Shown one piece after another: positions 50,357 to 59,079 of a stretch of 64,000 bases of DNA. Source of the stretch: Hymenobacter sp. YIM 151500-1 (GTDB lineage: Bacteria; Bacteroidota; Bacteroidia; Cytophagales; Hymenobacteraceae). Under the pieces are notes generated by a model. The model saw only the letters and a list, made by a program, of their open reading frames with translations. It searched no databases and was not told the origin of the DNA. The stretch is from positions 4,670,001 to 4,734,000 of the forward strand of contig NZ_CP110139.1 in the NCBI RefSeq assembly GCF_025979885.1, in the 5' to 3' direction. Position 1 is the first letter of the stretch; every line of letters begins with the position of its first letter. Both the position numbers and the translations under genes were made by a program.

Positions 50357-52690
50357 CTAGTTTTTGGGTTTGATAAGCAGAATTTCGCCGGGCTTCACGC
50401 TGAAGTCGGGCTTGTTGTTCCACTCCATAATCAGCTTGATGGTGACGCCGTACTTGCGCGAAATTCCATACATGGTTTCGCCAGGCAACACAGTGTGGCG
50501 CACCGGAGCTGGCGCGGCCGGAGCCGAAGCTACTTCAGAACTCTCAACCTCGGGAGCCGGAACCGGCGTAGCGGCTGGCTTGGTGGGAGTTGGTGTAGGA
50601 ACGGAAGCGGGAGAAGCCGTTGCTACAGGAGCCGACGTAGCCACAGCCGGTGCCGGGGGCACAACACGCAGCACCTGGCCAATGCGCAAGCTGGGAACGG
50701 GCGGCAGCTTGTTCCAGGCAATCAAGTCGGCCGGGCGCAGGCCAAAGCGCCGGGCTACCGAGTACAGATTTTCCTTGGGCTCTACCGTGTGCAGACCTGA
50801 GGCCGGTGCGGGCTCTACCGCAGCCGTAGTCGATGCCGTAGAAGCTGCCGCGCCCCGTGGCGTAGCGGCTACCGCCGGAACAGGTGCAGGGGTAGCCGCC
50901 ACGGTGGGAGCTGGCGCAGCCGGGGCTGCCGGGGCAGGTGCCGGCTGCGCAGGAGCAGAAGCGGCTTGGGCTGGTGCTGTCGGGGCTGATACTGTCGGGG
51001 TCGGGCGGGATGCCTCACTATCTGTCTCCTCCGAGGCTAGGTCTTCTTCGCGCGGCTCATCGGCTACGGGGGCCGGGGCGGGCAGCGGCTTGCGGGGCGC
51101 TGGGGCCGGCACGCTGGGCTCCGGGCGTGGGGCCGTAGCGGAAACGGCGGCCGGCGCCGGGGGCAGCTCGTTCAGGTTTTCGGTGTGGGCATCGGTGGCG
51201 CTGTCGGGCTGCACGACGGAAGTAACCGGCGCCGCGGGAGCCGCCGGACGCGGGGCAGCTGGCGCCGGCCGGGTAGCGGGAGCCGGCGGCGCGGCGGGAA
51301 CTTCATCTTCTGTAGCATCCTCCGGGCTCTGCGTGGTGGCGAGTGAGCCTTGGTCGGGCTGGGGCTCGGCGGGACGGGGCTTGGGCGGGGCTGTTACCGG
51401 CCGCTCAAACGCAGCCAGCGCCGCGTCGTTGGTGGCATTGGCGTACTCGACGGCTACGGTTTTGGGGCGGGTGTGCTGCATCCAGAGCACCCGGCCCGGC
51501 CGCAGCTCTTCGTTGCGGGCCATGCGGTTTTTGGCCCAAATAGCCTTGGCCCGCACCCCGTACTTCTGCGACACAATGGCTACGGTTTCGCCGGGGCGGG
51601 CCACGTGGTACTCTACGGCGGCTTTGTCGCGCTTTTTCTGCACAAAATAGGGCTGGCCTACCACGATGTTGTCGAAGGCCAGCAGGTCGTTGTACTGCAT
51701 GAACTTGCGCAGCTTCAGACCCGCCCGCCGGGCCAGGCTTTCCTTGGTGTCGCCGGGCAGGGCCACCAGGGCGCGCAGGCCGTTTACGCGCACGAAGTCG
51801 GCGCTTTCGGGGTCGGGGGCGGGCTGGTTGAGTAGCTGGCCGGCCGTGGCGCTCTTTTGCTGGGCCGCCAAGGCCGTGGTTTGCAGCGGGTCGGTGATGG
51901 GCACCAGCATGGTGTACACCTTGTCGGTAGGCACGGCGGGGGCCAGCAGCCAGCGGTTATGGCGGGCCAGCTGCTCGGGGCTCTGTTGCAGAGCCGGAGC
52001 CAGCACGGCCAGCGGCTGCCCGGCCGGGGCCGGAAACTCCTGTAGCTGTAAAGGTGGCCGCGGGTTCAGCCCCACCGCCGACTCATACGCCACCTTGTGC
52101 GCCAGGAACGTCAGCACGTAGGGGTGGGTCCGCTCACTGATTTCCACCTCCGTGGCGCCGGCATCGGTGGGCAGGGTGTAGGGCTTGGTGCCGGTGAGGC
52201 CCAGGTTGTAGCTGAGCAGAGAATTAGCCCAGTTGCGGAAAACCTTGTTGCTGCGCAGCAGGTACTGGGCGGCGGCTTTCGAGGAGGCCACGATGTGCTT
52301 CCGCTCATCCACCGCGTCGTTCATCGTCAGTCCAAAGTCCTGAGCCGACTCCCGCTTAAACTGCCAGTAACCCACGGCGTCGTGAATGCTCTGGGCGTCG
52401 CCCTGCAAGCCGCTTTCCTGGAGGGCCAGAAAGTGAAAGTCGGCGGGCACGCCTTCCTGCTGGAGCACCCGGTCAATCAGCGGAAAATAGGCATCGGCCA
52501 GCACCACGCGGGCCTGAAACGAGGCCGGGTGGCGACGCAGAGCATCCACTTTCTGTTGCACGGCCTGGCGGCCGCCGTCGGTCAGGCGCAGCCGCAGCCC
52601 ACCCAGGCTCAGCTCGGCGGGCACGGGCTGGGTTTGGCCCACCGCCAGCAGCGGCAGCAGGCCCAGAAATAAGAAAATCAGCTTTTTCAT
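50357..52690 (-). CDS. MltD-like lytic transglycosylase with four LysM domains
   Basis: 777 residues from the ATG at 52688-52690 (signal peptide MKKLIFLFLGLLPLLAVGQ). The transglycosylase domain follows: FHFLALQESGLQ with catalytic-type Glu92, AVGYWQFKRESAQDFGL and NSLLSYNLGLTG. LysM-like motifs occur at about 345-385 (DTKESLARRAGLKLRKFMQY), 400-440 (HVARPGETVAIVSQKYGVRA), 655-700 (HTVEPKENLYSVARRFGLRP) and 735-777 (HTVLPGETMYGISRKYGVTI), the middle two separated by a long Pro/Ala linker. It cleaves peptidoglycan glycan strands. The LysM protein gene lies downstream and the two look like one operon. A heptameric tract (52775-52802) is upstream. Confidence 0.9.
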   Translation of the reverse strand: MKKLIFLFLGLLPLLAVGQTQPVPAELSLGGLRLRLTDGGRQAVQQKVDALRRHPASFQARVVLADAYFPLIDRVLQQEGVPADFHFLALQESGLQGDAQSIHDAVGYWQFKRESAQDFGLTMNDAVDERKHIVASSKAAAQYLLRSNKVFRNWANSLLSYNLGLTGTKPYTLPTDAGATEVEISERTHPYVLTFLAHKVAYESAVGLNPRPPLQLQEFPAPAGQPLAVLAPALQQSPEQLARHNRWLLAPAVPTDKVYTMLVPITDPLQTTALAAQQKSATAGQLLNQPAPDPESADFVRVNGLRALVALPGDTKESLARRAGLKLRKFMQYNDLLAFDNIVVGQPYFVQKKRDKAAVEYHVARPGETVAIVSQKYGVRAKAIWAKNRMARNEELRPGRVLWMQHTRPKTVAVEYANATNDAALAAFERPVTAPPKPRPAEPQPDQGSLATTQSPEDATEDEVPAAPPAPATRPAPAAPRPAAPAAPVTSVVQPDSATDAHTENLNELPPAPAAVSATAPRPEPSVPAPAPRKPLPAPAPVADEPREEDLASEETDSEASRPTPTVSAPTAPAQAASAPAQPAPAPAAPAAPAPTVAATPAPVPAVAATPRGAAASTASTTAAVEPAPASGLHTVEPKENLYSVARRFGLRPADLIAWNKLPPVPSLRIGQVLRVVPPAPAVATSAPVATASPASVPTPTPTKPAATPVPAPEVESSEVASAPAAPAPVRHTVLPGETMYGISRKYGVTIKLIMEWNNKPDFSVKPGEILLIKPKN

Positions 52691-52774
52691 CAGCAAAGAA
52701 GCCCGCCCGCGCCCCGAATCCGCATTCGGCTCGGCAGTGGCTGGCTTACAAAGTAGAAGAAAAAACGCTGAAGA

Positions 52775-52802
52775 AAGCTGCAAGCCGTAAGCCTCAAGCG
52801 GC
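52775..52802. repeat. Heptameric tract 6
   Basis: Four 7-bp units: AAGCTGC, AAGCCGT, AAGCCTC, AAGCGGC. No gene between 52691 and 52947. Confidence 0.65.
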
Positions 52803-52947
52803 AAACTGCTGTTCTGAACAGGGTATTATACAGTCAACTTCTATAGCCGTTCTCAGGTCAGTGTATGCAGACCCCACTCCGGTAGGGTAGGGTGCAACAA
52901 GCGGCGGCTACATCCTCTTACTGGAGAGCCGCTTGCAGCTCACACAC

Positions 52948-55896
52948 CTACATCCCACCTCCCGGCCGCCCCGGCCCGAAGCCGCCGGGGCCGCCCGGCC
53001 CACCGGGGCCGAACCCACCGGGCCGCGGGGCGTCGTCGGTGGGCGCGGGGGCGGCCGAGCTGCGGATGTTATAGGTGAACATCAGCATGAGGTAGCGCTG
53101 CAAAATGTTGGTGCGCACGTCCTCGGTGTAGGCGGCCGTCACATTGCGCTGAATGCTATTGTTCTGGCCCAGAATGTCGAAGGCGTACAGGCGAATTTCA
53201 CCCTGCTGCTTGGCAAACACCTTCTGGCCCAAACTGGCATTCCAGAGCACAAAGTTCTGGTTGAAGCCCGCCGACAGGCCCCGGTTCAGCTGGTGGGTTA
53301 CGTCGGTTTGCACCGTCAGGCCCTTCACCAGAATCCAGCTCAGGCGCAGGCTGGTGTTCTGGCGGAAAAACTCCTGGTTGGCCCGCGTCTGCACGGTGTT
53401 GCGCACGTAGGTCTGGGCCGAGTTCGACGACAGGGTGAAGTCCAGCTTCTCGCTGATGTTGCTGCTCAGTACCACGCCCAGGCTCAGGGAGGGCGTGCGG
53501 TTGTAGTTCAGCGCATTGTTCACCAGGCCCGGCGTCTGCGAGTAAGTGGCCCCGGCGTTCAGGTTGAGGTTGGACTTCACCACCTTTAGCGGGAAGCTGT
53601 AGTTGAGGAAGGAGCGGAGCGTGTACTGCTGGTTCAGGTTGACGGGCCGCGTAATCTGGCCCCCGGCTGGCACCGTCACGCCCCCAATGACGGTGGGCTC
53701 CACTACCAGGCGGGTGCTGTTGGTGATAAAGTTGTCGGTGTAGGAGCCGGCCAGCAAGGCAAAAAACGAGGTGGACTTCTCGGGCTGGGCCGCGGCGTAG
53801 CGCACAAACAGGTTGTGCTGGAATTCCTGCTCCAGGTTGGGGTTGCCGGTGGTCAGCTGTAGCGGGTTGGCATTGTTCACCACTTCTTGCAGCTGGCTGA
53901 TGCTGGGCGCGTTGGTGCGCATCCGGTAAAACGCCCGCAGGTTCTGCTGCTTCGTGAAGTTGTAGCGCAGCATGGCATTGGGCAGCACGTTCAGGAAAGT
54001 GCGCTCCGTGGCCAGGGGGCGCGGGAAAGTCTGGTCGTTGTCGAGGCGGGCGTGCTGCACGCTGGCCCCCACCATCCACTGCAGCTGCTGGTCGTTGTAG
54101 CGGTAGGTCAGGCCGCCGGCATTGGTCAGGTAGTAGCTCTCGAACACGTTGCTGAGCGTGTCGTTGAGGCGGGAATAGGTTTGGGAGCCTGGCTCAAAGT
54201 CGAAGGTGCGGCGGTCGGAGGTGTTGGGCGTGTAGCCGAGGTTGTACTCCAGCTGCAGCTGGCTTTTCGGGCTCAGGGGCTCGGTGTAGGTGGCGTTGCC
54301 CTGCCAGGCCCAGCCCCGCTGGCGCAGGCGCGAGTTCTGGTTGAGCACGTCGGTGAAGGCCAACGAGTCGGGTTCCAGCACCGCCGTTTCCGACAGCAGG
54401 TAGTTGCTGCCTTTGCGGCGGTTGTAGGTGGTATTCAGCCCCAGCGAAAACGTGCGGCCCCGCGTCAGGAAGCGGTGGCGGTACAGCAGCTGGTTGGCGG
54501 CCGTGATGCCCGTGAGCGAGGAGCGGTAGTCGCTCTGGTTGGTGCCCTCGGTGGTGCTGGGCTCACCGCTGAGCGGGGTACGGAAGGTGCTGCCCAGCAG
54601 GTCGCTGGCGGCCGTGTTGCGCTGCACCGACAGGCTGGGCCGCCACACCAGAGAGTTCAGCGAGTCGAACTTGTGCTCCACGCGCAGGGAGGCGCGGTTG
54701 TTTATGTTGCGGCTCAGGGTCAGGGAGTTTTCGCCGTAGCGCAGCTCGTCGGTGCCGCTCCGGCGCAGGTTAAACAGGCGGGCAATTTCCGAGCGGGTGG
54801 TGTTGTCGCTCAGGTTGAAGAAGTAGCTGCCCTGCACGTCGGTTTTCGTCCCGAAGGTATTGGTGTAGTTCAAGCCCGCGGCGTGAGTGCGCGAAATACC
54901 GCCCTGGGGCTGTACCAGAAAGTCGGACGCGCCACCCTGGCCTTGCCCGCCGGGCCGGCCTCCTTGGGCCCCGCCGCCACCTTGCCGGCCGCCGCCCTGG
55001 CCCTGGCGCGAGGCGCCCACCACGCCCAGCAGGTCCTCGGTGCCGAAGTTTTGCTCGTTCACGTTGTTGGACTGAGCCAGCACCGAAATCCGCTCCTTGC
55101 CCTTAAATGAGTTGATATTGCCGTTGACGCGGTACCGGTCGTCCTGGGGCCCGTAGCCGGCCACCACCCGCCCAAACCGCCCGTTCCGAAACTGCGGCCG
55201 CGTCACGATGTTGATGGTTTTCTGCTGGTTGCCGTCGTCAAAGCCCGTAAACTGGGCCTGGTCGGAGGCCCGGTCGTAAACCTGAATCTTGTCGATGGCC
55301 TCGGCCGGCAGGTTGCGCAGCACGGCGTCGGGGTCGTTGCCGAAAAACTCCTTGCCATCCACCAGCACGCGCCGCACCTGCTCACCCTGGGCCTGCACCC
55401 GGCCGGTGCTGGGGTCCACGGTCACGCCCGGCATCTTGGTTATTAGGTCCTGGGCGTTGGCGTCGGGGTTAGTCTTGAAAGCGCGGGAGTCGAACTGGGC
55501 CGTGTCGCCCTTCTGTACGGCGGCGGCAGCCCGGCCCACTACTTCCACGCCCTTCAGGGCCACGCCGCTGCCGCTTTGCAAAGTCAGGCTGCCCAGTTGC
55601 ACCGGCTCGGCGCCCACCTGCACCGGGCGGCGCAGGCTTTGGTAGCCCAAAAACGACACCGTGAGCAGGTGGCGCCCCGCCGGCACTCCCGAAATCGTGA
55701 ACGAGCCATCAGCTTCCACTGCTGCCCCGCGCCGGGTAGAGTCGGGTAGCTGCACCAGCAGCACGTTGGCCCCAATCAGCGCCGACTGGTCCTTGGCATC
55801 CAGCACCCGCCCCGAAATGGTGGTCTGGGCCTGGGCCACGGAGGTGGTTATCAGCCAGAAAAAGAGAAAAAGGCAGAGGAGTCGTCTGTACATCAC
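52948..55896 (-). CDS. TonB-dependent-receptor-like outer-membrane beta-barrel protein
   Basis: 982 residues. A signal peptide ends near VAQAQ; a carboxypeptidase-regulatory domain lies at about 25-105 (SGRVLDAKDQSALIGANVLL), a plug-like domain at about 115-235 (PDANAQDLITKMPGVTVDPS, VLVDGKEFFGNDPDAVLRNL), then a large beta-barrel. Two glycine-rich inserts stand out: residues about 295-330 (QGQGGGRQGGGGAQGG...) inside the barrel and a Gly/Pro/Phe tail of about 30 residues at the very end. Most barrels end in an aromatic residue; this one ends GRPGGGM. It belongs to the outer-membrane beta-barrel family that accompanies TonB receptors. The substrate is unknown. Confidence 0.88.
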   Translation of the reverse strand: MMYRRLLCLFLFFWLITTSVAQAQTTISGRVLDAKDQSALIGANVLLVQLPDSTRRGAAVEADGSFTISGVPAGRHLLTVSFLGYQSLRRPVQVGAEPVQLGSLTLQSGSGVALKGVEVVGRAAAAVQKGDTAQFDSRAFKTNPDANAQDLITKMPGVTVDPSTGRVQAQGEQVRRVLVDGKEFFGNDPDAVLRNLPAEAIDKIQVYDRASDQAQFTGFDDGNQQKTINIVTRPQFRNGRFGRVVAGYGPQDDRYRVNGNINSFKGKERISVLAQSNNVNEQNFGTEDLLGVVGASRQGQGGGRQGGGGAQGGRPGGQGQGGASDFLVQPQGGISRTHAAGLNYTNTFGTKTDVQGSYFFNLSDNTTRSEIARLFNLRRSGTDELRYGENSLTLSRNINNRASLRVEHKFDSLNSLVWRPSLSVQRNTAASDLLGSTFRTPLSGEPSTTEGTNQSDYRSSLTGITAANQLLYRHRFLTRGRTFSLGLNTTYNRRKGSNYLLSETAVLEPDSLAFTDVLNQNSRLRQRGWAWQGNATYTEPLSPKSQLQLEYNLGYTPNTSDRRTFDFEPGSQTYSRLNDTLSNVFESYYLTNAGGLTYRYNDQQLQWMVGASVQHARLDNDQTFPRPLATERTFLNVLPNAMLRYNFTKQQNLRAFYRMRTNAPSISQLQEVVNNANPLQLTTGNPNLEQEFQHNLFVRYAAAQPEKSTSFFALLAGSYTDNFITNSTRLVVEPTVIGGVTVPAGGQITRPVNLNQQYTLRSFLNYSFPLKVVKSNLNLNAGATYSQTPGLVNNALNYNRTPSLSLGVVLSSNISEKLDFTLSSNSAQTYVRNTVQTRANQEFFRQNTSLRLSWILVKGLTVQTDVTHQLNRGLSAGFNQNFVLWNASLGQKVFAKQQGEIRLYAFDILGQNNSIQRNVTAAYTEDVRTNILQRYLMLMFTYNIRSSAAPAPTDDAPRPGGFGPGGPGGPGGFGPGRPGGGM

Positions 55897-55997
55897 GTCG
55901 AGAAAAGGAAGCCACTAGCGTCAATAGACGCAGGTTCTTGCCCGACGTTTAATGGCTGGCTAATTATTTTCTGAAAAGCCGACAGCAATACGCCAGA

Positions 55998-56060
55998 ACG
56001 AGTCTCGAGACGCGACCCTTGGCTTCGCCGACCTTCGGTTGGCGTCTCGTTGCCCGCGCC
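55998..56060. repeat. Palindromic repeat family B, copy 2 (partial)
   Basis: CGAGTCTCGAGACGCGACCC, then TTGGC, a 20-bp insertion and GTCTCGTTGCCCGCGCC. It resembles copy 1 at 22471-22501 (GACGCTACCCTTGGCGTCTC) apart from the insertion. No gene between 55897 and 56117. Confidence 0.55.
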
Positions 56061-56117
56061 GTCGGCCCGGTTGTGCAGGCGGTGTCGTTCAGCGAGGAGA
56101 CTCTATCTATTGCGTCT

Positions 56118-56762
56118 CTATAGCTTGCGCACCAAGAGCAGCCCGTCGCGCAGGGGCAGCAGCACGTTTTCCACTCGGGCGTCGGCTTGTACTTTAGCGT
56201 TGAAGGCGCGCACGGCCAGGGTGTCTTTGTCAGAAGGTTTTACCGCGTAGCCATCCAGCACCTTGCCGCCCCACAGCACGTTGTCGATGAGCAAGAAGCC
56301 GCCCGGCCGCACCTGGGGCAACACCAGCTCGTAGTAGGTGTCGTTGTTGATTTTATCGGCGTCGATAAACACCAGGTCCCAGGTTTCAGCCAAGCCCGGC
56401 ACGATGCGGCGGGCGTCGCCCAGGTGCAGATGGATACGCTTATCCAAGCCCGCCTCGCGCACGTAGCGCCGGATTCGGTCTTCCAGCTCGGGATTCTGCT
56501 CCACTGTATGCAGTTCCCCATCCGAAGCCAGCCCTTCGGCCAGGCACAGAGCCGAGTAGCCCGTGAACGTGCCCAGCTCCAGCACCCGCCGCGGCCGCAC
56601 CATGTGGCTGAGCATGCTCAGCAGCCGCCCTTGCGCATGCCCCGATACCATACGGGCGTGCAGCACCTGCACGTGGGTTTCGCGGTTGAGGCGGGCCAGC
56701 AGCGGGCTTTCGGGCGTAGTGTGGCGGTCGGCGTAGAGCTGGGCTTCGTCGGGAGTGTACAT
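56118..56762 (-). CDS. Class I SAM-dependent O-methyltransferase
   Basis: 214 residues. Motif I is VLELGTFTGYSALCLAEGLA, with the metal and substrate residues in DLVFIDADKINNDTYYELVL and LLIDNVLWGGKVLDGYAV, all as in catechol/caffeoyl-CoA-type O-methyltransferases (methyltransf_3). It methylates a hydroxyl group with Mg-dependent catalysis; the acceptor is unknown. It lies near a stand-alone SRA protein and an M16 peptidase, all leftward; no functional link is evident. Confidence 0.92.
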   Translation of the reverse strand: MYTPDEAQLYADRHTTPESPLLARLNRETHVQVLHARMVSGHAQGRLLSMLSHMVRPRRVLELGTFTGYSALCLAEGLASDGELHTVEQNPELEDRIRRYVREAGLDKRIHLHLGDARRIVPGLAETWDLVFIDADKINNDTYYELVLPQVRPGGFLLIDNVLWGGKVLDGYAVKPSDKDTLAVRAFNAKVQADARVENVLLPLRDGLLLVRKL

Positions 56763-56800
56763 ACAGTAGAGCGGGCTTCAGCCCGCCGCTCCACAAGGGG

Positions 56801-56835
56801 GAGTTAGAAAGTTGAGAAGTTGATAAGGGAGAAAG
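56801..56835. repeat. Heptameric tract 7
   Basis: Five 7-bp units: GAGTTAG, AAAGTTG, AGAAGTT, GATAAGG, GAGAAAG. Confidence 0.6.
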
Positions 56836-56883
56836 TGGCCTGATAGATGGCGCGGGGCCGGGAGCGGCGGGCTGAAACCCGCC

Positions 56884-57309
56884 CTACACCACCGGCACCA
56901 GCCGAAACAGCCACACCTGAAAGCCCGAACGGCCCGGCTCGTAGGAGGAACCTACGACGCGGTAGAGGCCTTCGTAGCGGTAGCCGTCCGCTGCCTTGCG
57001 CAGCACCCGCACGGGCTGGCCGGTTTCCTGGCTGCGCAGCAGGGCGCGGTTTCGGTCGTTCAGGTCCTGGTCGGTGGTTTGGTGGCCGGTTTTCGGGTCG
57101 CGGCCGCCGTGCCCGGCGTAGATGATTTCGTCTTCCCCGAACACGTCATCCTCATACTGATCGGCCAGCACGATAGAGTCGGCGCCCTCCTGAGCTGAGC
57201 CGCTGATGCCCGCCCGCGTGGGCCGGTGTAGCCCCGCGCGGCTCAGCTCCAGCCGGCTCGCCAGCACGTCGCCCGGCCGGTAGTAGCTCACGTGCCCGAA
57301 GATGCGCAT
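56884..57309 (-). CDS. Stand-alone SRA/YDG-domain protein
   Basis: 141 residues from the ATG at 57307-57309, chosen because MRIFGHVSYYRPGDVLASRL opens the domain. It matches the SRA domain throughout: GISGSAQEGADSIVLADQYE, DEIIYAGHGGRDPKTGHQTT, DLNDRNRALLRSQETGQPVR and the closing YEGLYRVVGSSYEPGRSGFQ. SRA domains flip out and read modified bases (5-methyl- or 5-hydroxymethylcytosine). In bacteria they are mostly fused to HNH or other nuclease domains; here no nuclease or restriction gene is adjacent. It could be a modified-base sensor or a remnant of a bipartite enzyme. Confidence 0.88.
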   Translation of the reverse strand: MRIFGHVSYYRPGDVLASRLELSRAGLHRPTRAGISGSAQEGADSIVLADQYEDDVFGEDEIIYAGHGGRDPKTGHQTTDQDLNDRNRALLRSQETGQPVRVLRKAADGYRYEGLYRVVGSSYEPGRSGFQVWLFRLVPVV

Positions 57310-57323
57310 AGCTGAAGTTTGGA

Positions 57324-57469
57324 AGTTTGGAAGTTGAGAAGGTAGAAAGTTAGGATGGAGGCTTGTTTTGATGGATTTCAGCTGAGCAGATGAGGAAACA
57401 AACGCCCACATCGTCACGCAGAAGTTGCTTTCTACCTTCCCAACTTTCTACCTTCTCAACTTCCAAACT
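57324..57469. repeat. 28-bp inverted repeat flanking the SRA-M16 gap
   Basis: AGTTTGGAAGTTGAGAAGGT and following bases (57324-57351) are the exact reverse complement of 57442-57469, which overlaps the end of the M16 peptidase stop codon. Both arms have an approximate 7-bp rhythm. Confidence 0.6.
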
Positions 57470-58703
57470 ACCCTTCCGGCACGTATTGTAGCACGCTGAG
57501 GTGGTCTTCGCGGAGGAGGTCGTTGGCTAGGTCCAGCAGCTCCGAGGAAGTGATGCGGCGCACCCGGTCAAAGATTTCGTTGAGGCTTTCGACGCGGCCC
57601 AGGTCCAGGGTGCTTTTGGCCAGCAGCTGCATCAGGCCGCCGTTGCTTTCCTCGGCCATGGCCAGCTGGCCCATGAGCTGCTCCTTCACCGTGTGCAGCT
57701 GGGAGGTGCCCAGGGGCTGCTCCCGCAGGCGCTTCAACTCCTTCATTACCAAAGAAACCGTGCGGTTCACCTGTTTCTTCTCGGTGCCGAAGTAGATGCC
57801 GAACAGGCCCGTGTCGGTGTAGGGCGAGTAGGTGGCGTCGATGGTGTACACGAGGCCGTATTTCTCGCGCACGGCCAGGTTGAGGCGGGAGTTCATGCCG
57901 GGGCCGCCCAGCAGGTTGCTCAGCAGAAAAAACGGAATGCGCCGCTCGTCGTGCAACGCGTAGGCCGGGCCCCCAATGAGGCAGTGAGCCTGGGTAATGG
58001 GCTTACGCTCCAGCTGCTCCACACGCTGGTAGCCGCCAAACGCCAGGCGTGGCCGCGCCCCCAGCTGCGGCGGCAGCGGGGCCAGAAACTTATCGGCCAG
58101 GCGCTTCACTTCCTTAAACGGCAGGTTGCTTACCGAGCTGAAAATCACCCGGTCGGTGCGCACGTTGTCTTGCAGGAACTGCCGAAAATCGGCCTGCTGG
58201 AAGCCCGACACACTCTCGCGGGTGCCCAGAATGTTGTGGCCCAGGGAGTGGCTGGCAAACACCACCCCGTCGAAGTCGTCCACGATGGCATCTTCGGGGG
58301 CGTCGTGGTACATGGCCATTTCTTCCAGAATCACCCCGCGCTCCTTCTCAATCTCTTTCTCCGGGAAAACCGAGTGAAAGGTGATGTCCGTCAGCAGCTC
58401 AAAGGCCCGCTCAAAATGGGTGCTGAGCAGGGAGGCGTAGAAGCAGATTTTCTCCTTGGTGGTGTAGGCGTTCAGCTCCCCGCCCACGGTTTCGAGGCGG
58501 TTGAGAATATGAAAGCTCTTGCGCTTTTCGGTGCCCTTAAAGGCCATATGCTCCCAGAAGTGCGCCAGGCCCAGCTGGTGGGGCTTTTCGTCGCGGGAGC
58601 CGATGTCGAGCAGAAAGCCGCAGTGGGCAATTTTGGTGTGTGGTACCGTTTTATGCAGAACCCGGATGCCATTCGGCAGCTCGTACAGGTCGTATTCAGA
58701 CAT
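57468..58703 (-). CDS. M16-family zinc peptidase
   Basis: 411 residues of the insulinase/MPP-beta type. The inverted zinc motif H48-F-W-E-H52 (AHFWEHMAFKGTE) is followed by ERGVILEEMAMYHDAPED supplying the third ligand Glu. The second half has the mirror domain with RINQAHCLIGGPAY-like KPITQAHCLIGGPA, GMNSRLNLAVREKYGLVYTI and the late MAEESNGGLMQLLAKSTLDL. No signal peptide, so cytoplasmic or processed peptide degradation is expected. It starts at ATG 58701-58703 with an upstream -7 box. Confidence 0.92.
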   Translation of the reverse strand: MSEYDLYELPNGIRVLHKTVPHTKIAHCGFLLDIGSRDEKPHQLGLAHFWEHMAFKGTEKRKSFHILNRLETVGGELNAYTTKEKICFYASLLSTHFERAFELLTDITFHSVFPEKEIEKERGVILEEMAMYHDAPEDAIVDDFDGVVFASHSLGHNILGTRESVSGFQQADFRQFLQDNVRTDRVIFSSVSNLPFKEVKRLADKFLAPLPPQLGARPRLAFGGYQRVEQLERKPITQAHCLIGGPAYALHDERRIPFFLLSNLLGGPGMNSRLNLAVREKYGLVYTIDATYSPYTDTGLFGIYFGTEKKQVNRTVSLVMKELKRLREQPLGTSQLHTVKEQLMGQLAMAEESNGGLMQLLAKSTLDLGRVESLNEIFDRVRRITSSELLDLANDLLREDHLSVLQYVPEG

Positions 58704-58789
58704 TCAGATAGGGACTTATGGTCTTGGGGGCCTAGGGTCTTAGTGTAGAAGCCCGGCCCTGTATAACCGCCTGAGCAGGCCGGTAGTTG

Positions 58790-58797
58790 CAAAGGTA
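58790..58797 (-). promoter_or_regulatory. -7 promoter box of the M16 peptidase gene
   Basis: TACCTTTG on the complement, 86 bp before the ATG. Confidence 0.4.
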
Positions 58798-58824
58798 CGT
58801 GAGGAGGTGAATGGAGATGAGGCG

Positions 58825-58873
58825 ACAGGTAACAAGTAATAGGTGATAAGTGACAGGTGACAGGTGACAAGAG
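58825..58873. repeat. Heptameric tract 8
   Basis: Seven 7-bp units in exact phase: ACAGGTA, ACAAGTA, ATAGGTG, ATAAGTG, ACAGGTG, ACAGGTG, ACAAGAG. It abuts palindromic repeat copy 4. Confidence 0.8.
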
Positions 58874-59033
58874 GACCGTCATGCTGAGCGAAGCCGAAGC
58901 ATCTCTACTGCGGGCTAATCTCAATCGTGCACACGGCTTCCGCTGCATAGCCTAGGGGTTAACCCCTGGGCTACGGAGGGCCCAACCAAGCGGGAGAGAT
59001 GCTTCGACAGGCGGACGCTGGATAGAGCATGAC
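58874..59033. repeat. Palindromic repeat family A, copy 4 (core only)
   Basis: ACCGTCATGCTGAGCGAAGC at the left and a degenerate GATAGAGCATGACGG at the right, with GAAGCATCTCT and AGAGATGCTTC inside. It lacks the GTTTAGGAAGTC ends of the other copies. Between them a smaller GC palindrome (TAGCCTAGGGGTTAACCCCT) is found. Heptameric tracts adjoin both sides. Confidence 0.75.
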
Positions 59034-59037
59034 GGGC

Positions 59038-59079
59038 TACTTGTCACTTGTTACCTGTCACCTTCTCACCTCATCACTC
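59038..59079. repeat. Heptameric tract 9
   Basis: Six units TACTTGT, CACTTGT, TACCTGT, CACCTTC, TCACCTC, ATCACTC; the first ones are complementary to tract 8. It runs into the last codons of the GT9 gene. Confidence 0.75.
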
